Shown here: in pieces, positions 29,227-37,044 of the stretch
Layout of the letters: each line of letters starts with the position of its first letter
Position numbering within the stretch: position 1 is the first letter of the stretch
NCBI GenBank assembly: GCA_013360295.1
Contig: JABWCL010000017.1
Location: forward strand, 22,623 to 86,622
Reading direction: 5' to 3'
Source of the DNA: Ignavibacteriaceae bacterium
Lineage (GTDB): Bacteria > Bacteroidota > Ignavibacteria > Ignavibacteriales > Ignavibacteriaceae
Length of the DNA stretch: 64,000 bases
Notes under the pieces: model-generated
What the model was told of the DNA's origin: nothing
The model's input: the letters and a program-made list of their open reading frames with translations, nothing else
Databases searched by the model: none
Translations under genes and position numbers: made by a program

Positions 29227-30393
29227 TTAGTTTTCCAGCTGAGACATTTCCGGCAGGATAATGTTTCTGATCATCGGTGAAGGTTTTTTATCCTTTTTAG
29301 GTTTACGCGAGGGGCTTTTTATCTTTATTGCCTTTCGCATAACTTTCTCCGGCTCCTTCACGTTTTCGTAGGCAAATACTTTGTTTTCGAAATTACGCAG
29401 GATGATTTTATTCTCATCGTGATGCAGGACGTAGTTCGGGAGCAGAGGGATCTTACCGCCGCCGCCGGGCGCGTCAATTACAAAATGCGGAACAGCTAAG
29501 CCGCTCGTCCAGCCGCGCAGGTTCTCGATTATCTCGAGGCCTTTTTCAATCGTAGTTCGGAAATGATTAGCACCCTTGGTCTGGTCTGCCATATAGATAT
29601 AATAAGGACGGACTCTCATCTTCAGGAGCTTCTGCATCAGTTCTTTAACGATTGCAGGGTCATCGTTAACGCCTTTCATAAGCACCATCTGGTTTCCGAC
29701 GGGGCAGCCGGCATCAGCGAGCATCTGGCACGCTTTTGAACTTTCGGGAGTGATCTCCCACGGATGGTTAAAATGAGTGTTAACATAGATAGGGTGATAC
29801 TTTTTCAGCATATCAACCAGTTTTGGTGTAATTCGTTGCGGCAGTACGCACGGCATTTTAGTGCCGAGCCTGATAATTTCGAGATGAGGAATCTGGCGAA
29901 GCCTCTTTAGAATTTTTTCGAGCATCACGTCAGTCAGCATCAGCGGGTCGCCGCCTGAGAGGATAACATCGCGGATTTCGGTGTGCTCTTCCAGGTAATT
30001 GAAAGCGGCTTCGAGCCCTTTCATTGAGATTTTCTCGGAGTCACCGACTTTTCTTTTGCGGGTGCAAAAACGGCAGTATAATCCGCACTGGCTGGTGGTG
30101 AGGAAAAGCGCTCTGTCCGGGTAACGGTGAGTAATATTCGGTACCGGACTCATCGCGTCTTCCATCAGCGGATCGTCGTTCGCGTCGTAGTCGTGCAATT
30201 CTTTAATGTCAGGCACGCACTGCAGCCAAATCGGATCGCCCGGATAACGAATAAGACTCAGGTAATAAGGATTGATCCTTACCTGGAAAAATTCGTTGAG
30301 GCTTTCTGCCACGTTCCTGTCAATATTGAATTTTTCGACTAACTGATCAACAGTGTGGACACTATCTCTGATCATCTGCTGCCATAATTCCAT
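29227..30393 (-). CDS. kamA: Lysine 2,3-aminomutase family radical SAM enzyme
   Basis: The 388-residue enzyme belongs to the KamA family, which uses a [4Fe-4S] cluster, SAM and PLP to convert L-lysine to beta-lysine. The cluster ligands are C103, C107 and C110 (CxxxCxxC). The PLP lysine is K314 in the APGGGGKIP motif, and the aspartates that bind the lysine substrate in characterised LAM appear conserved (D270 in YMADQT, D307 in VIDAPG). The C-terminal tail is unusually basic (KSPSRKPKKDKKPS). EpmB (the EF-P modifying paralogue) is an alternative, but no epmA or efp is in the window. It is the last gene of the ATP-grasp/GNAT cassette. Confidence 0.88.
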   Translation of the reverse strand: MELWQQMIRDSVHTVDQLVEKFNIDRNVAESLNEFFQVRINPYYLSLIRYPGDPIWLQCVPDIKELHDYDANDDPLMEDAMSPVPNITHRYPDRALFLTTSQCGLYCRFCTRKRKVGDSEKISMKGLEAAFNYLEEHTEIRDVILSGGDPLMLTDVMLEKILKRLRQIPHLEIIRLGTKMPCVLPQRITPKLVDMLKKYHPIYVNTHFNHPWEITPESSKACQMLADAGCPVGNQMVLMKGVNDDPAIVKELMQKLLKMRVRPYYIYMADQTKGANHFRTTIEKGLEIIENLRGWTSGLAVPHFVIDAPGGGGKIPLLPNYVLHHDENKIILRNFENKVFAYENVKEPEKVMRKAIKIKSPSRKPKKDKKPSPMIRNIILPEMSQLEN

Positions 30394-30405
30394 ACATATT
30401 CCAAA

Positions 30406-30879
30406 TTAGTTTAACCTAAAGTACTTTCCAAAAACCATGAGGGATTCTCCAACGGTATAAAAATGTTTTATTTCCGCGAGCAGTTCGTAATTGTTTTTAA
30501 GATAAAAATTACGGGTGCCTGCGTAAATATCACGCGAAGATGTTTCGGCAAGAATAAGCCTGCCGTTTTCGGATTTCACGAACTCTTCAGCGTGATTCAG
30601 CAGCAATGTGCCGATTCCTTTTTTACCCGCGGACGGGTCAGCTACGATCCAGTAAAGGTCATATACTCCGTCCGTTAATGGACGCCTGCCCGTGCAATGG
30701 TATCCGAGGATCCTCTCCTCTTCGCAAACAAATATATTGTAATCTCTTTGCGAAGGTAAGCTGACCGCAATGTCAATCAACTCCATTGCTATGCTAACGT
30801 CGTCACGGTTAAACTGTTCAATTCTTTTGAGCATATCCAATATCTGCTCTCTGTCAGACGGCTTAAAAGGGCGAATCAA
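30406..30879 (-). CDS. GNAT-family N-acetyltransferase in the KamA/ATP-grasp cassette
   Basis: The 157-residue protein is a single GNAT domain: MIRPFKPSDREQIL as strand 1/helix 1, DLYWIVADPSAGKKGIGTLLLNHAEEF carrying the acetyl-CoA loop (Q/RxxGxG/A motif), and NFYLKNNYELLAEI near the end. GNAT enzymes acetylate amines from acetyl-CoA. It lies 12 nt upstream of kamA and overlaps the preceding ATP-grasp gene by 17 nt, so the two are translationally coupled. It is much shorter than AblB, the known beta-lysine acetyltransferase (about 270 residues), so an AblB role is possible only by analogy. Start is a TTG. Confidence 0.82.
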   Translation of the reverse strand: MIRPFKPSDREQILDMLKRIEQFNRDDVSIAMELIDIAVSLPSQRDYNIFVCEEERILGYHCTGRRPLTDGVYDLYWIVADPSAGKKGIGTLLLNHAEEFVKSENGRLILAETSSRDIYAGTRNFYLKNNYELLAEIKHFYTVGESLMVFGKYFRLN

Positions 30880-31918
30880 CTTTCACTCTCTCCAGCGCAA
30901 GCTGCGTTATCTTATATAGAAACTTTCTGTGCGTCATCCCTTTTGCCGCCGCGGCTCGCGCGAATCCCGAATCACGGGTTATATCCGGATTAGGATTCAC
31001 TTCAATTACATAGGGAGTGCCGGAATCATCGAGCCTGATATCAACACGCGCGTAATCCCTGCATTTTAATGCTTTATAAGCTTTAACTGCTTCTATTTCC
31101 ATTTTAATTCTGAGTTCATCGCTGATCTTAGCCGGGCACACGGGAACAGTATGTCTATAGTACGTGCTACCTTCAACCCATTTCCCTTCATAAGTAACAA
31201 TCGCGGGAAGATTTCCGGGTAAACCCGAGAAATCAATCTCCGAAACCGGAAGGGGTTTGCCGCCGAGTACAGCGATATTAAATTCACGCCCCCTGATAAA
31301 CTGTTCGATTAAGATATCCTGTTTGTAAGTTGAAACCAGGAACTCAATCTGCTTTTTCAGCGATGCCCTGTTGTTAACCACTGACTTCTCTGAGATTCCG
31401 ATGCTCGCGTCTTCTTTTAGCAACTTGAGCATAAGAGGATAAGTAAATTTAATTTTCTCAATTTGCTTAATACCTTTGCTCTTTTCATAAACAAAAGAAG
31501 CGGGAACGCGGACTTCGTAAGCTTTCAGTATCATCTTCGCGAGCGATTTGTTGAGACAGTTACCCAAGGCTCCCAGATCATTCCCCGTATAAGTAATATT
31601 CAGCAAGTCAAATAAACCCGCCGTGTATGCTTCAAACTCGGTGTTGCCTTCGATTGACTCCACAAGGTTGAAAATGAGTCCGGGATTAAATGATTTAATC
31701 CCTCTTATATTTTCCACCAGGTCGGGGCCGAGTCCGAAAGTATCAACTTCCGCGTAATATCTTTTCAAAGAACTTTTAATATGATCGAGCTCATGGAAAA
31801 AATTTTTTTCCGAGAGGTCAACAACCTCCTCAGTGTTAACATTATCCTTACCGATATAGTTCGAATAAAGAGAATGCGGACGGTTATAACAGATCAGAAC
31901 CCTGATATCCTGTTTCAT
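30863..31918 (-). CDS. ATP-grasp ligase, D-Ala-D-Ala ligase-like (second of two)
   Basis: The 351-residue protein has an ATP-grasp fold of the D-alanine-D-alanine ligase (Ddl) type: an N-terminal preATP-grasp domain (IRVLICYNRP), an ATP-binding lysine region (YPLMLKLLKEDASIGI), LIEQFIRGREFNIAVLGG, and the Mg2+ site RVDIRLDDSGTPYVIEVNPNP. Ddl enzymes have an HG..GEDG loop in the N-domain; here the corresponding region is IFNLVESIEGNTEFEA, so canonical D-Ala ligation is unlikely. It would form an amide between a carboxylate and an amine, with ATP. Its ATG overlaps the first ATP-grasp gene by 4 nt. Confidence 0.85.
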   Translation of the reverse strand: MKQDIRVLICYNRPHSLYSNYIGKDNVNTEEVVDLSEKNFFHELDHIKSSLKRYYAEVDTFGLGPDLVENIRGIKSFNPGLIFNLVESIEGNTEFEAYTAGLFDLLNITYTGNDLGALGNCLNKSLAKMILKAYEVRVPASFVYEKSKGIKQIEKIKFTYPLMLKLLKEDASIGISEKSVVNNRASLKKQIEFLVSTYKQDILIEQFIRGREFNIAVLGGKPLPVSEIDFSGLPGNLPAIVTYEGKWVEGSTYYRHTVPVCPAKISDELRIKMEIEAVKAYKALKCRDYARVDIRLDDSGTPYVIEVNPNPDITRDSGFARAAAAKGMTHRKFLYKITQLALERVKVDSPF

Positions 31919-32988
31919 AACATTCCGTGCCTTTGCAGAGCATTATAGAGAACCTGGTTGATCATTTCATCATAACCTAAGCCGGCTGTCCTTGCCGCCT
32001 TTGGGAAACAGGAGTTGTCAACCGGATCGGGTAGTATTCCCGGGAGCGGGTTTACTTCAATCACATTCGGAATTCCGTTTCTGTCACAGCGAAGGTCAAT
32101 CCGGCACCAGTCTTTGCAGTTTAAAACTTTAAAGGTTTTTCTGCAAGTATCTTTAATTCTCTTTTCCAGTTCGTCATCCAGTTTTGCCGGGCACTCAAAT
32201 ATATCAAGCGGGTTTTCTCTTGTATCGTAGACCCACTTTGCCTCGAAAGCGTAAACCGGAAGCGCGCCTTCGGGGAATCCGTCGAATTTTAATTCGATCA
32301 CCGGAAGAATATTGAGATCATCGCCGTTGCCGAGTATCGCGACCGTAAATTCACGCCCGTCAAGAAATTCTTCCGCGAGCGCCGGCTGCAAATAATTATT
32401 CGTTATCCGCTCGACTTCTCTATGCAGTTCAGTGAAATTTTTCACCATTGATGATTCGTATATTCCTTTGCTTGATCCTTCACTTACGGGTTTAACAAAA
32501 AGAGGATATGACAAACCTTTATCATCAATTGACTCTGGATTATCAAACACGCGAAAAGACGCAGTCGGGATACTATAAAACGAAAGCACCTCTTTTGTCC
32601 TTACCTTATCAAGACAAAGCGATAGCGTAAGAGGATCCGAGCCGGTATAAGGAATACCAAGCATATCAAGCATTGCAGGGATCTGAGCCTCGCGGCTAAT
32701 CTTAAAAAATCCTTCTGCTACATTAAAAACTATATCGGGACGAAGTTTTCTTAATTTCTCATACGCATCAAAGTCTGCCTCTATCAAATGCACTCTGTTA
32801 TACTTAGCGAGTGCGTCCCGAAGCGCGTGTACTGTCTCCATGGAATCCCATTCTGCGAAAAGATCATTGGAATTTTTTCCGGAGGAGAGATACTCTGATC
32901 GGAAAGAGGGCACTTCTTCGAGGAAAGTTTTGCTTTCTGGTTTGGAATTGTATGTTAATGCTACATCAAGTTGTTCGCGTAGCAGCAA
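31915..32988 (-). CDS. ATP-grasp ligase, D-Ala-D-Ala ligase-like (first of two)
   Basis: The protein of 357 residues is a second Ddl-type ATP-grasp ligase: LDVALTYNSKPES (strand 1), IPYTGSDPLTLSLCLDK, VKPVSEGSSKGIY (ATP lysine), LAEEFLDGREFTVAILG and CRIDLRCDRNGIPNVIEVNPLPG (Mg2+-binding). As in its partner, the HG..GEDG loop of true Ddl is replaced (VFNVAEGFFKISREAQ). The frame runs back to a TTG at 33030, but that TTG lies in the -10 of a strong promoter (33029-33034), so it cannot be translated from this transcript. The in-frame TTG at 32988, with an upstream ACGGAG, is the best start. First gene of the cassette. Confidence 0.82.
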   Translation of the reverse strand: MLLREQLDVALTYNSKPESKTFLEEVPSFRSEYLSSGKNSNDLFAEWDSMETVHALRDALAKYNRVHLIEADFDAYEKLRKLRPDIVFNVAEGFFKISREAQIPAMLDMLGIPYTGSDPLTLSLCLDKVRTKEVLSFYSIPTASFRVFDNPESIDDKGLSYPLFVKPVSEGSSKGIYESSMVKNFTELHREVERITNNYLQPALAEEFLDGREFTVAILGNGDDLNILPVIELKFDGFPEGALPVYAFEAKWVYDTRENPLDIFECPAKLDDELEKRIKDTCRKTFKVLNCKDWCRIDLRCDRNGIPNVIEVNPLPGILPDPVDNSCFPKAARTAGLGYDEMINQVLYNALQRHGML

Positions 32989-33028
32989 AAGAAAAATCGT
33001 CTCCGTAATAAATAAAAAAATTTTAAGC

Positions 33029-33056
33029 AATATAACTAATAAAAAAATTTTGTCAA
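33029..33056 (-). promoter_or_regulatory. Sigma70-like promoter of the ATP-grasp/GNAT/KamA cassette
   Basis: On the - strand, -35 TTGACA is a full consensus (33056-33051), the spacer is 16 nt and the -10 is TATATT (33034-33029). Transcription would start near 33022, about 35 nt before the chosen start at 32988. Confidence 0.8.
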
Positions 33057-33527
33057 TGAGTTTTTAAAAATAAAATCAAGACAGAAAATATTTCATTGTA
33101 CATCTATAAATACTTTTTAAGTATCTCACTGATGGTTGATCTGATGAATTTATGATGAGAAAAGTTTTTGTGAAAAGGGTAAAGCAGCCAGAATATGCTT
33201 ACCGAAAAATTATTTTAGTTGATCGGAGCGGGAATCAGGATTATTTTAGGGAAAAAGTTCTTCAGACATAAAAAATCTGCCGTACCCTTACAGGAAAACC
33301 GGGCAGAGCAGTTTTAAATTCTCCGATTTTTTCAAGGATTGTTCTTTTTCTGGGCTTTGCCAAAAAAAAATTTTTATAACCGTTGGTTAAAAGATATTTT
33401 TAAAAATTTTTATTATCAAAATCAGGAATAATGGATGATCTTATTGGATTGTTGGTGAATACAGGCTGTAGCAGAAGGTGATTTGAAGATAAATTACTCT
33501 CAGATGAGACGCTGATATCAATAACGA
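33057..33527. other. Gene-free interval upstream of the ATP-grasp cassette
   Basis: About 470 nt, AT-rich with runs of T and A, without a supportable gene on either strand. It contains a terminator-like hairpin on the - strand (separate entry) and a 40-nt stretch of A/T runs near 33360-33420. Nothing else was recognised. Confidence 0.7.
33270..33307 (-). terminator. Probable rho-independent terminator downstream of recG
   Basis: On the - strand, TCTGCC (33307-33302) and GGCAGA (33281-33276) flank a 20-nt loop with a short inner CCT/AGG stem, followed by six T (33275-33270). It lies 220 nt beyond the recG stop, and about 240 nt before the cassette promoter. A role in transcript end is likelier than a leader attenuator, since the promoter downstream of it is strong. 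Confidence 0.6.
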
Positions 33528-35729
33528 TCAGCCAACTGTTGAAAATCTTAACACATCAGAGAAGTGAGTGAGCAGATTTTTTCTTAAGACACTGTTTTCG
33601 GGAGTGCGAAGGTGAATATCTTTCCTGATAATACTGAAAGCATCTTCTCTCGCTGAAGAAATTAATTCTTCATCTACAGTGATATCAGCATATTTAAGTT
33701 CGGGATAACCGCTCTGTTTAATTCCGAAGATGTCTCCCGGCCCTCTCAGTTTCAAATCCACTTCGGCGACTTTAAAGCCGTCATTGTTTGTCACCATTGT
33801 GTTCAGCCGGACTGCTGTTTTGAATTTTTCGAGCTGCGCGCTCGTCATATACTCTGTATTCCTGCTGAAACGCGTTACTGATGCCGCAAGTTCATCTTTG
33901 GTAACGAGAATGCAGTGTGCCTGCACTTTTCCTCTTCCGACTCTGCCTCTCAACTGGTGAAGCTGTGCCAATCCGAACTGATGAGCGTCGTTAATGATGA
34001 TAATGTTTGCGTCGGGAATATCTATCCCGACTTCAATCACCGTTGTAGATATAAGTACATCGTATTTTTTTGCGGCAAAGAGGAGCATTATCTCTTCCTT
34101 TTGCTGCCATTTCATCTTCCCGTGGATCAATCCGACGTTAAGATCCTTCAAATAACCCTCAGACAGTTCGCTGTAATACGTCTCAGCGGCTTTTAATTCA
34201 ACTTTCTCCGACTCCTCAACAAGGGGATAGACAATAAACGACTGATATCCTTCCTGCAATTTATCTTTTACGAACTGATAAATTTTCGGGAGTGAGCTTT
34301 CACCTCGGAGATAAGTCTTAACAGGCAGCCGGTCTTTTGGCATTTCACTTATTACTGATGTATCGAGATCGCCGTAAACCGTCATTGAAAGAGTCCTTGG
34401 GATAGGAGTTGCCGACATTATAAGCACATCGGGGTTCGCTCCTTTGCTTAATAGCTTTCCGCGCTGTGCTACCCCAAAGCGGTGCTGTTCGTCAATAACA
34501 ACCAGTCCGACGTTTTCGAATTCCACATTCTCCTCAAACAGCGCGTGTGTTCCGATGATGATGTTGGCTTCCTTCAATTCATTCTTTTCTCTGGTTTTCT
34601 CTTTCACCGATTTTGATCGTCCGCCGAGAAGCAGAGTCAGTTTTAACTGATGCTGAGGAAATTTTTCGGCTAACCGCGAAAGATAGCCGCTGATATTTTT
34701 TGCGTGCTGATCGGCGAGAATTTCGGTCGGCGCCATCAGCACAGACTGGTAACCATTATCAGCGGCGATAAGCATTGCAATCACCGCGACGATTGTCTTG
34801 CCGCTTCCCACATCCCCCTGAAGAAGGCGGTTCATTGGCCGCTCAAGCGCGAGGTCTTGTCTTATCTCTTTAAGTGCATTTAACTGGGATTGAGTAAGTT
34901 CAAACGGCAATGTCTTCAGAAAATCCGCGACAAGTGAGGTTTTCACCTTAAGGCTTCTTGTCTTTATCACCGAATTGTTTTTTTCTTTCCTTAACGCGAC
35001 TAATATTTCGAGATAAAGAAGTTCTTCATACTTGAGCCTCTGCCACGACCTGTTCAATTCCTCCTGCGAGTCGGGGAAATGAAGTGATCGGATGCTTTCT
35101 TTCAAGGCAGGGAGATTGTATTTCTCAAGGAGATAAACTGGAATGGTTTCTTCTATGTAACCGGAATATTTACTTATGGCGAAATCTATCATTTTTCTCA
35201 GGCTAAGGTCGCCGATGTTTTTCAGTTTAAGTTCACCCGGAATTTTATAGAAGGGAATGATCTTTCCGGTGTTATAAAAGCCGGTTGATTCTTCGTTAGT
35301 AAGGTAATCAAAATCGGGATGAATGAACTGCAACTGTCCGTACTTGGAAATTGATGGTTTCGCGGAGATAGCGTAGGTTTGTCCCGCCTTGAAGCGATCC
35401 TGGAAAAACTTTATTCCCTGGAACCAGACACAATCAAAGAAACCGCCCGGGTCGTTAAATACAACGGTTAATATCCCTCTTCCCTTAAAGTTCTTTACCG
35501 AAGTGTCATATACCTTCCCAATTACCGTAATTTCGCCGTCGTATCCGTTCAGCAAGTGCTGATAAGCCTGGGACGAGGAAACTATTTTCGTTCTGTCCAG
35601 ATGCTTAAACGGAAAATAGAAGAGCAAATCGCGGATGCTGCGTAAGCCGACTTTTGCGAATGCTTCGGCTCGTTTGGGGCCGACCTTAGGAATGAATTGT
35701 AAAGATGAATTAAGCGGATTTTCTGGCAT
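33528..35729 (-). CDS. recG: ATP-dependent DNA helicase RecG
   Basis: RecG unwinds stalled forks and branched DNA. The 733-residue protein has the N-terminal wedge/OB domain (about 50-170; KVYDTSVKNFKGRGILTV), Walker A GDVGSGKT (about 308-315), the DEQH box VVIDEQHRFGV (about 412-422), SATPIPRT, and the C-terminal helicase motifs with DIPDANIIIINDAHQFGLAQLHQLRGRVGRG. The TRG-like end is intact. The ATG at 35729 is used; the TTG before it lacks merit. Length exceeds that of E. coli (693) mainly at the N-terminus, as in Bacteroidota orthologues. It is transcribed alone between two long gaps. Confidence 0.97.
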   Translation of the reverse strand: MPENPLNSSLQFIPKVGPKRAEAFAKVGLRSIRDLLFYFPFKHLDRTKIVSSSQAYQHLLNGYDGEITVIGKVYDTSVKNFKGRGILTVVFNDPGGFFDCVWFQGIKFFQDRFKAGQTYAISAKPSISKYGQLQFIHPDFDYLTNEESTGFYNTGKIIPFYKIPGELKLKNIGDLSLRKMIDFAISKYSGYIEETIPVYLLEKYNLPALKESIRSLHFPDSQEELNRSWQRLKYEELLYLEILVALRKEKNNSVIKTRSLKVKTSLVADFLKTLPFELTQSQLNALKEIRQDLALERPMNRLLQGDVGSGKTIVAVIAMLIAADNGYQSVLMAPTEILADQHAKNISGYLSRLAEKFPQHQLKLTLLLGGRSKSVKEKTREKNELKEANIIIGTHALFEENVEFENVGLVVIDEQHRFGVAQRGKLLSKGANPDVLIMSATPIPRTLSMTVYGDLDTSVISEMPKDRLPVKTYLRGESSLPKIYQFVKDKLQEGYQSFIVYPLVEESEKVELKAAETYYSELSEGYLKDLNVGLIHGKMKWQQKEEIMLLFAAKKYDVLISTTVIEVGIDIPDANIIIINDAHQFGLAQLHQLRGRVGRGKVQAHCILVTKDELAASVTRFSRNTEYMTSAQLEKFKTAVRLNTMVTNNDGFKVAEVDLKLRGPGDIFGIKQSGYPELKYADITVDEELISSAREDAFSIIRKDIHLRTPENSVLRKNLLTHFSDVLRFSTVG

Positions 35730-35732
35730 CAA

Positions 35733-36048
35733 TAATTTATTTTCTTAACAGGGAAATTACGGGAATTGGGGGAGATATGGAAGCGGGGGAGAAGGAACAA
35801 CAGAATGGGATCACAGATTTCAAAGATAAAACAGGTTTACATAATTTAATATTTGGAACACACGCACGGCAGAAGAGTGTCCCTCAAGTCGCTAGAGTCC
35901 CTGAAAACGCAAAGACGCAAAGCTCACGCCAAGAGCGCCAGGAATTCCATAAAAGGATAATAGCCCCAGGATTTCCCTCTCCCAATTAATGATTAATCGT
36001 TTACAATCAACAATGCAAAATTATCCATTGTCAATTGTCCATTATCCA
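35733..36048. other. Gene-free interval with simple repeats between recG and gpsA
   Basis: About 315 nt with no gene supported on either strand. It contains a degenerate 8-mer repeat (35907-35941) and a 7-bp tandem repeat (36020-36054), each given separately. Presumably it also holds the recG promoter, though none is convincing. Confidence 0.65.
35907..35941. repeat. Degenerate 8-bp repeat, ACGCAAAG-type
   Basis: Two exact copies of ACGCAAAG (35907-35914, 35915-35922) are followed by degenerate copies ACGCCAAG (35926-35933) and AGCGCCAG (35934-35941). Such short motifs are scattered in many bacterial intergenic regions. No function is known. Confidence 0.6.
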
Positions 36049-36054
36049 TTATTC
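36020..36054. repeat. Five tandem copies of a 7-bp unit (ATTRTCM)
   Basis: Units ATTATCC, ATTGTCA, ATTGTCC, ATTATCC and ATTATTC follow each other without gaps. The last unit overlaps the gpsA stop codon (36049-36051, read on the - strand). The 7-bp period is not compatible with CRISPR. Confidence 0.85.
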
Positions 36055-37044
36055 AGATTTCATATCCCGCGTCATAAGGTCGGTTGTTGCTTTGATCGGG
36101 TCTTTTTCTTCGAACAGTACTTTATAGACCTCATTTGTTATTGGTGTTTCGACATTGTATTTCCGGGCGAGTTCGGAAGCGGATTTACTGGTTTGAACTC
36201 CTTCAGCCACCGCGTACATATTTTTGAGTACATCTTTTAATTTTTTTCCGGATCCGACCTGTTCACCGACAAACCTGTTACGGCTATGGCGGCTCATACA
36301 GGTAACGATAAGATCGCCCATTCCTGAAAGTCCGGCAAAAGTTTCCGGGCGCGCGCCCATCGCGATACCCAATCTCGATATCTCCGCGATACCTCGTGTC
36401 ATAATTGCGGCTTTGGTGTTATCGCCGAATTTTGCACCGTCGATTATTCCGGCACCGATCGCGATAACATTTTTAAATGCACCTCCGAGTTCCGCGCCGA
36501 GTATATCCGTTGATGAGTAGACGCGGAAGTATGAAGTCATAAACGCAGCCTGAATAGTTTTTGAAGTGTCTTTATCAGTGGAAGCTGAGACTACCGCAGT
36601 GGGAATTCTTCTGCTTACTTCTTCGGCGTGACTTGGACCGGTGAGTACGCCAATCTGAGCAGGGTCAAGGTCCGGGTAAACGTCGGAAATCATCTGAGAC
36701 ATAGTAAGCAGTGAGTTTATTTCGATACCTTTTGAGATGCTGACGAGAACAGAATTTTTAATTTCCGAATATGGTACTTCAGAGATAACACCCCTCGTAA
36801 ACTGGGAAGGAACGCCGAGCACTATCATATTTTTATCGTGACAGGAAAGGTCAATATCGTGTGTAACCAGTAATCCGTCGGGAAGCCCGATACCGGGGAG
36901 ATAAGTAGGGTTTTCCCGTTTCTTCTGCATTTGTTTGGCGTAACTCCTTTTGTATTCCCACAATGTTACGTCGTGACCGTTATAATGTAAAACAATTGCC
37001 AGGGTAGTTCCCCAGGCGCCGGCGCCGATTACTGCTACTTTCAT
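36049..37044 (-). CDS. gpsA: Glycerol-3-phosphate dehydrogenase (NAD(P)+)
   Basis: GpsA reduces dihydroxyacetone phosphate to glycerol-3-phosphate, the backbone for phospholipids. The 331-residue protein has the N-terminal nucleotide-binding GAGAWGTTLAIVL (about 7-19), VLGVPSQFTRGV, the catalytic lysine in GAFKNVIAIGAGI (about residue 190) and the GLSGMGDLIVTCMSRHSRNR motif. The ATG overlaps the plsY stop by 4 nt, so the two phospholipid genes are coupled. The stop lies inside a tandem heptamer repeat. Nothing else is unusual. Confidence 0.97.
   Translation of the reverse strand: MKVAVIGAGAWGTTLAIVLHYNGHDVTLWEYKRSYAKQMQKKRENPTYLPGIGLPDGLLVTHDIDLSCHDKNMIVLGVPSQFTRGVISEVPYSEIKNSVLVSISKGIEINSLLTMSQMISDVYPDLDPAQIGVLTGPSHAEEVSRRIPTAVVSASTDKDTSKTIQAAFMTSYFRVYSSTDILGAELGGAFKNVIAIGAGIIDGAKFGDNTKAAIMTRGIAEISRLGIAMGARPETFAGLSGMGDLIVTCMSRHSRNRFVGEQVGSGKKLKDVLKNMYAVAEGVQTSKSASELARKYNVETPITNEVYKVLFEEKDPIKATTDLMTRDMKSE

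Noticed and set aside
29227..30393. EpmB (EF-P lysine modification enzyme) reading of the KamA-family protein
   Set aside because: It is not fully excluded. No efp or epmA is in the window, and the cassette with GNAT and ATP-grasp genes favours beta-lysine as a small molecule.
32989..33030. TTG at 33030 as the start of the first ATP-grasp gene
   Set aside because: It lies inside the -10 of the TTGACA/TATATT promoter, upstream of the predicted transcription start.
35777..35989. 70-codon + frame in the recG-gpsA gap
   Set aside because: It spans the ACGCAAAG repeats and has no domain or start signal.
36020..36054. Possible CRISPR-like array
   Set aside because: The unit is 7 bp with no spacers, and no cas gene is near.
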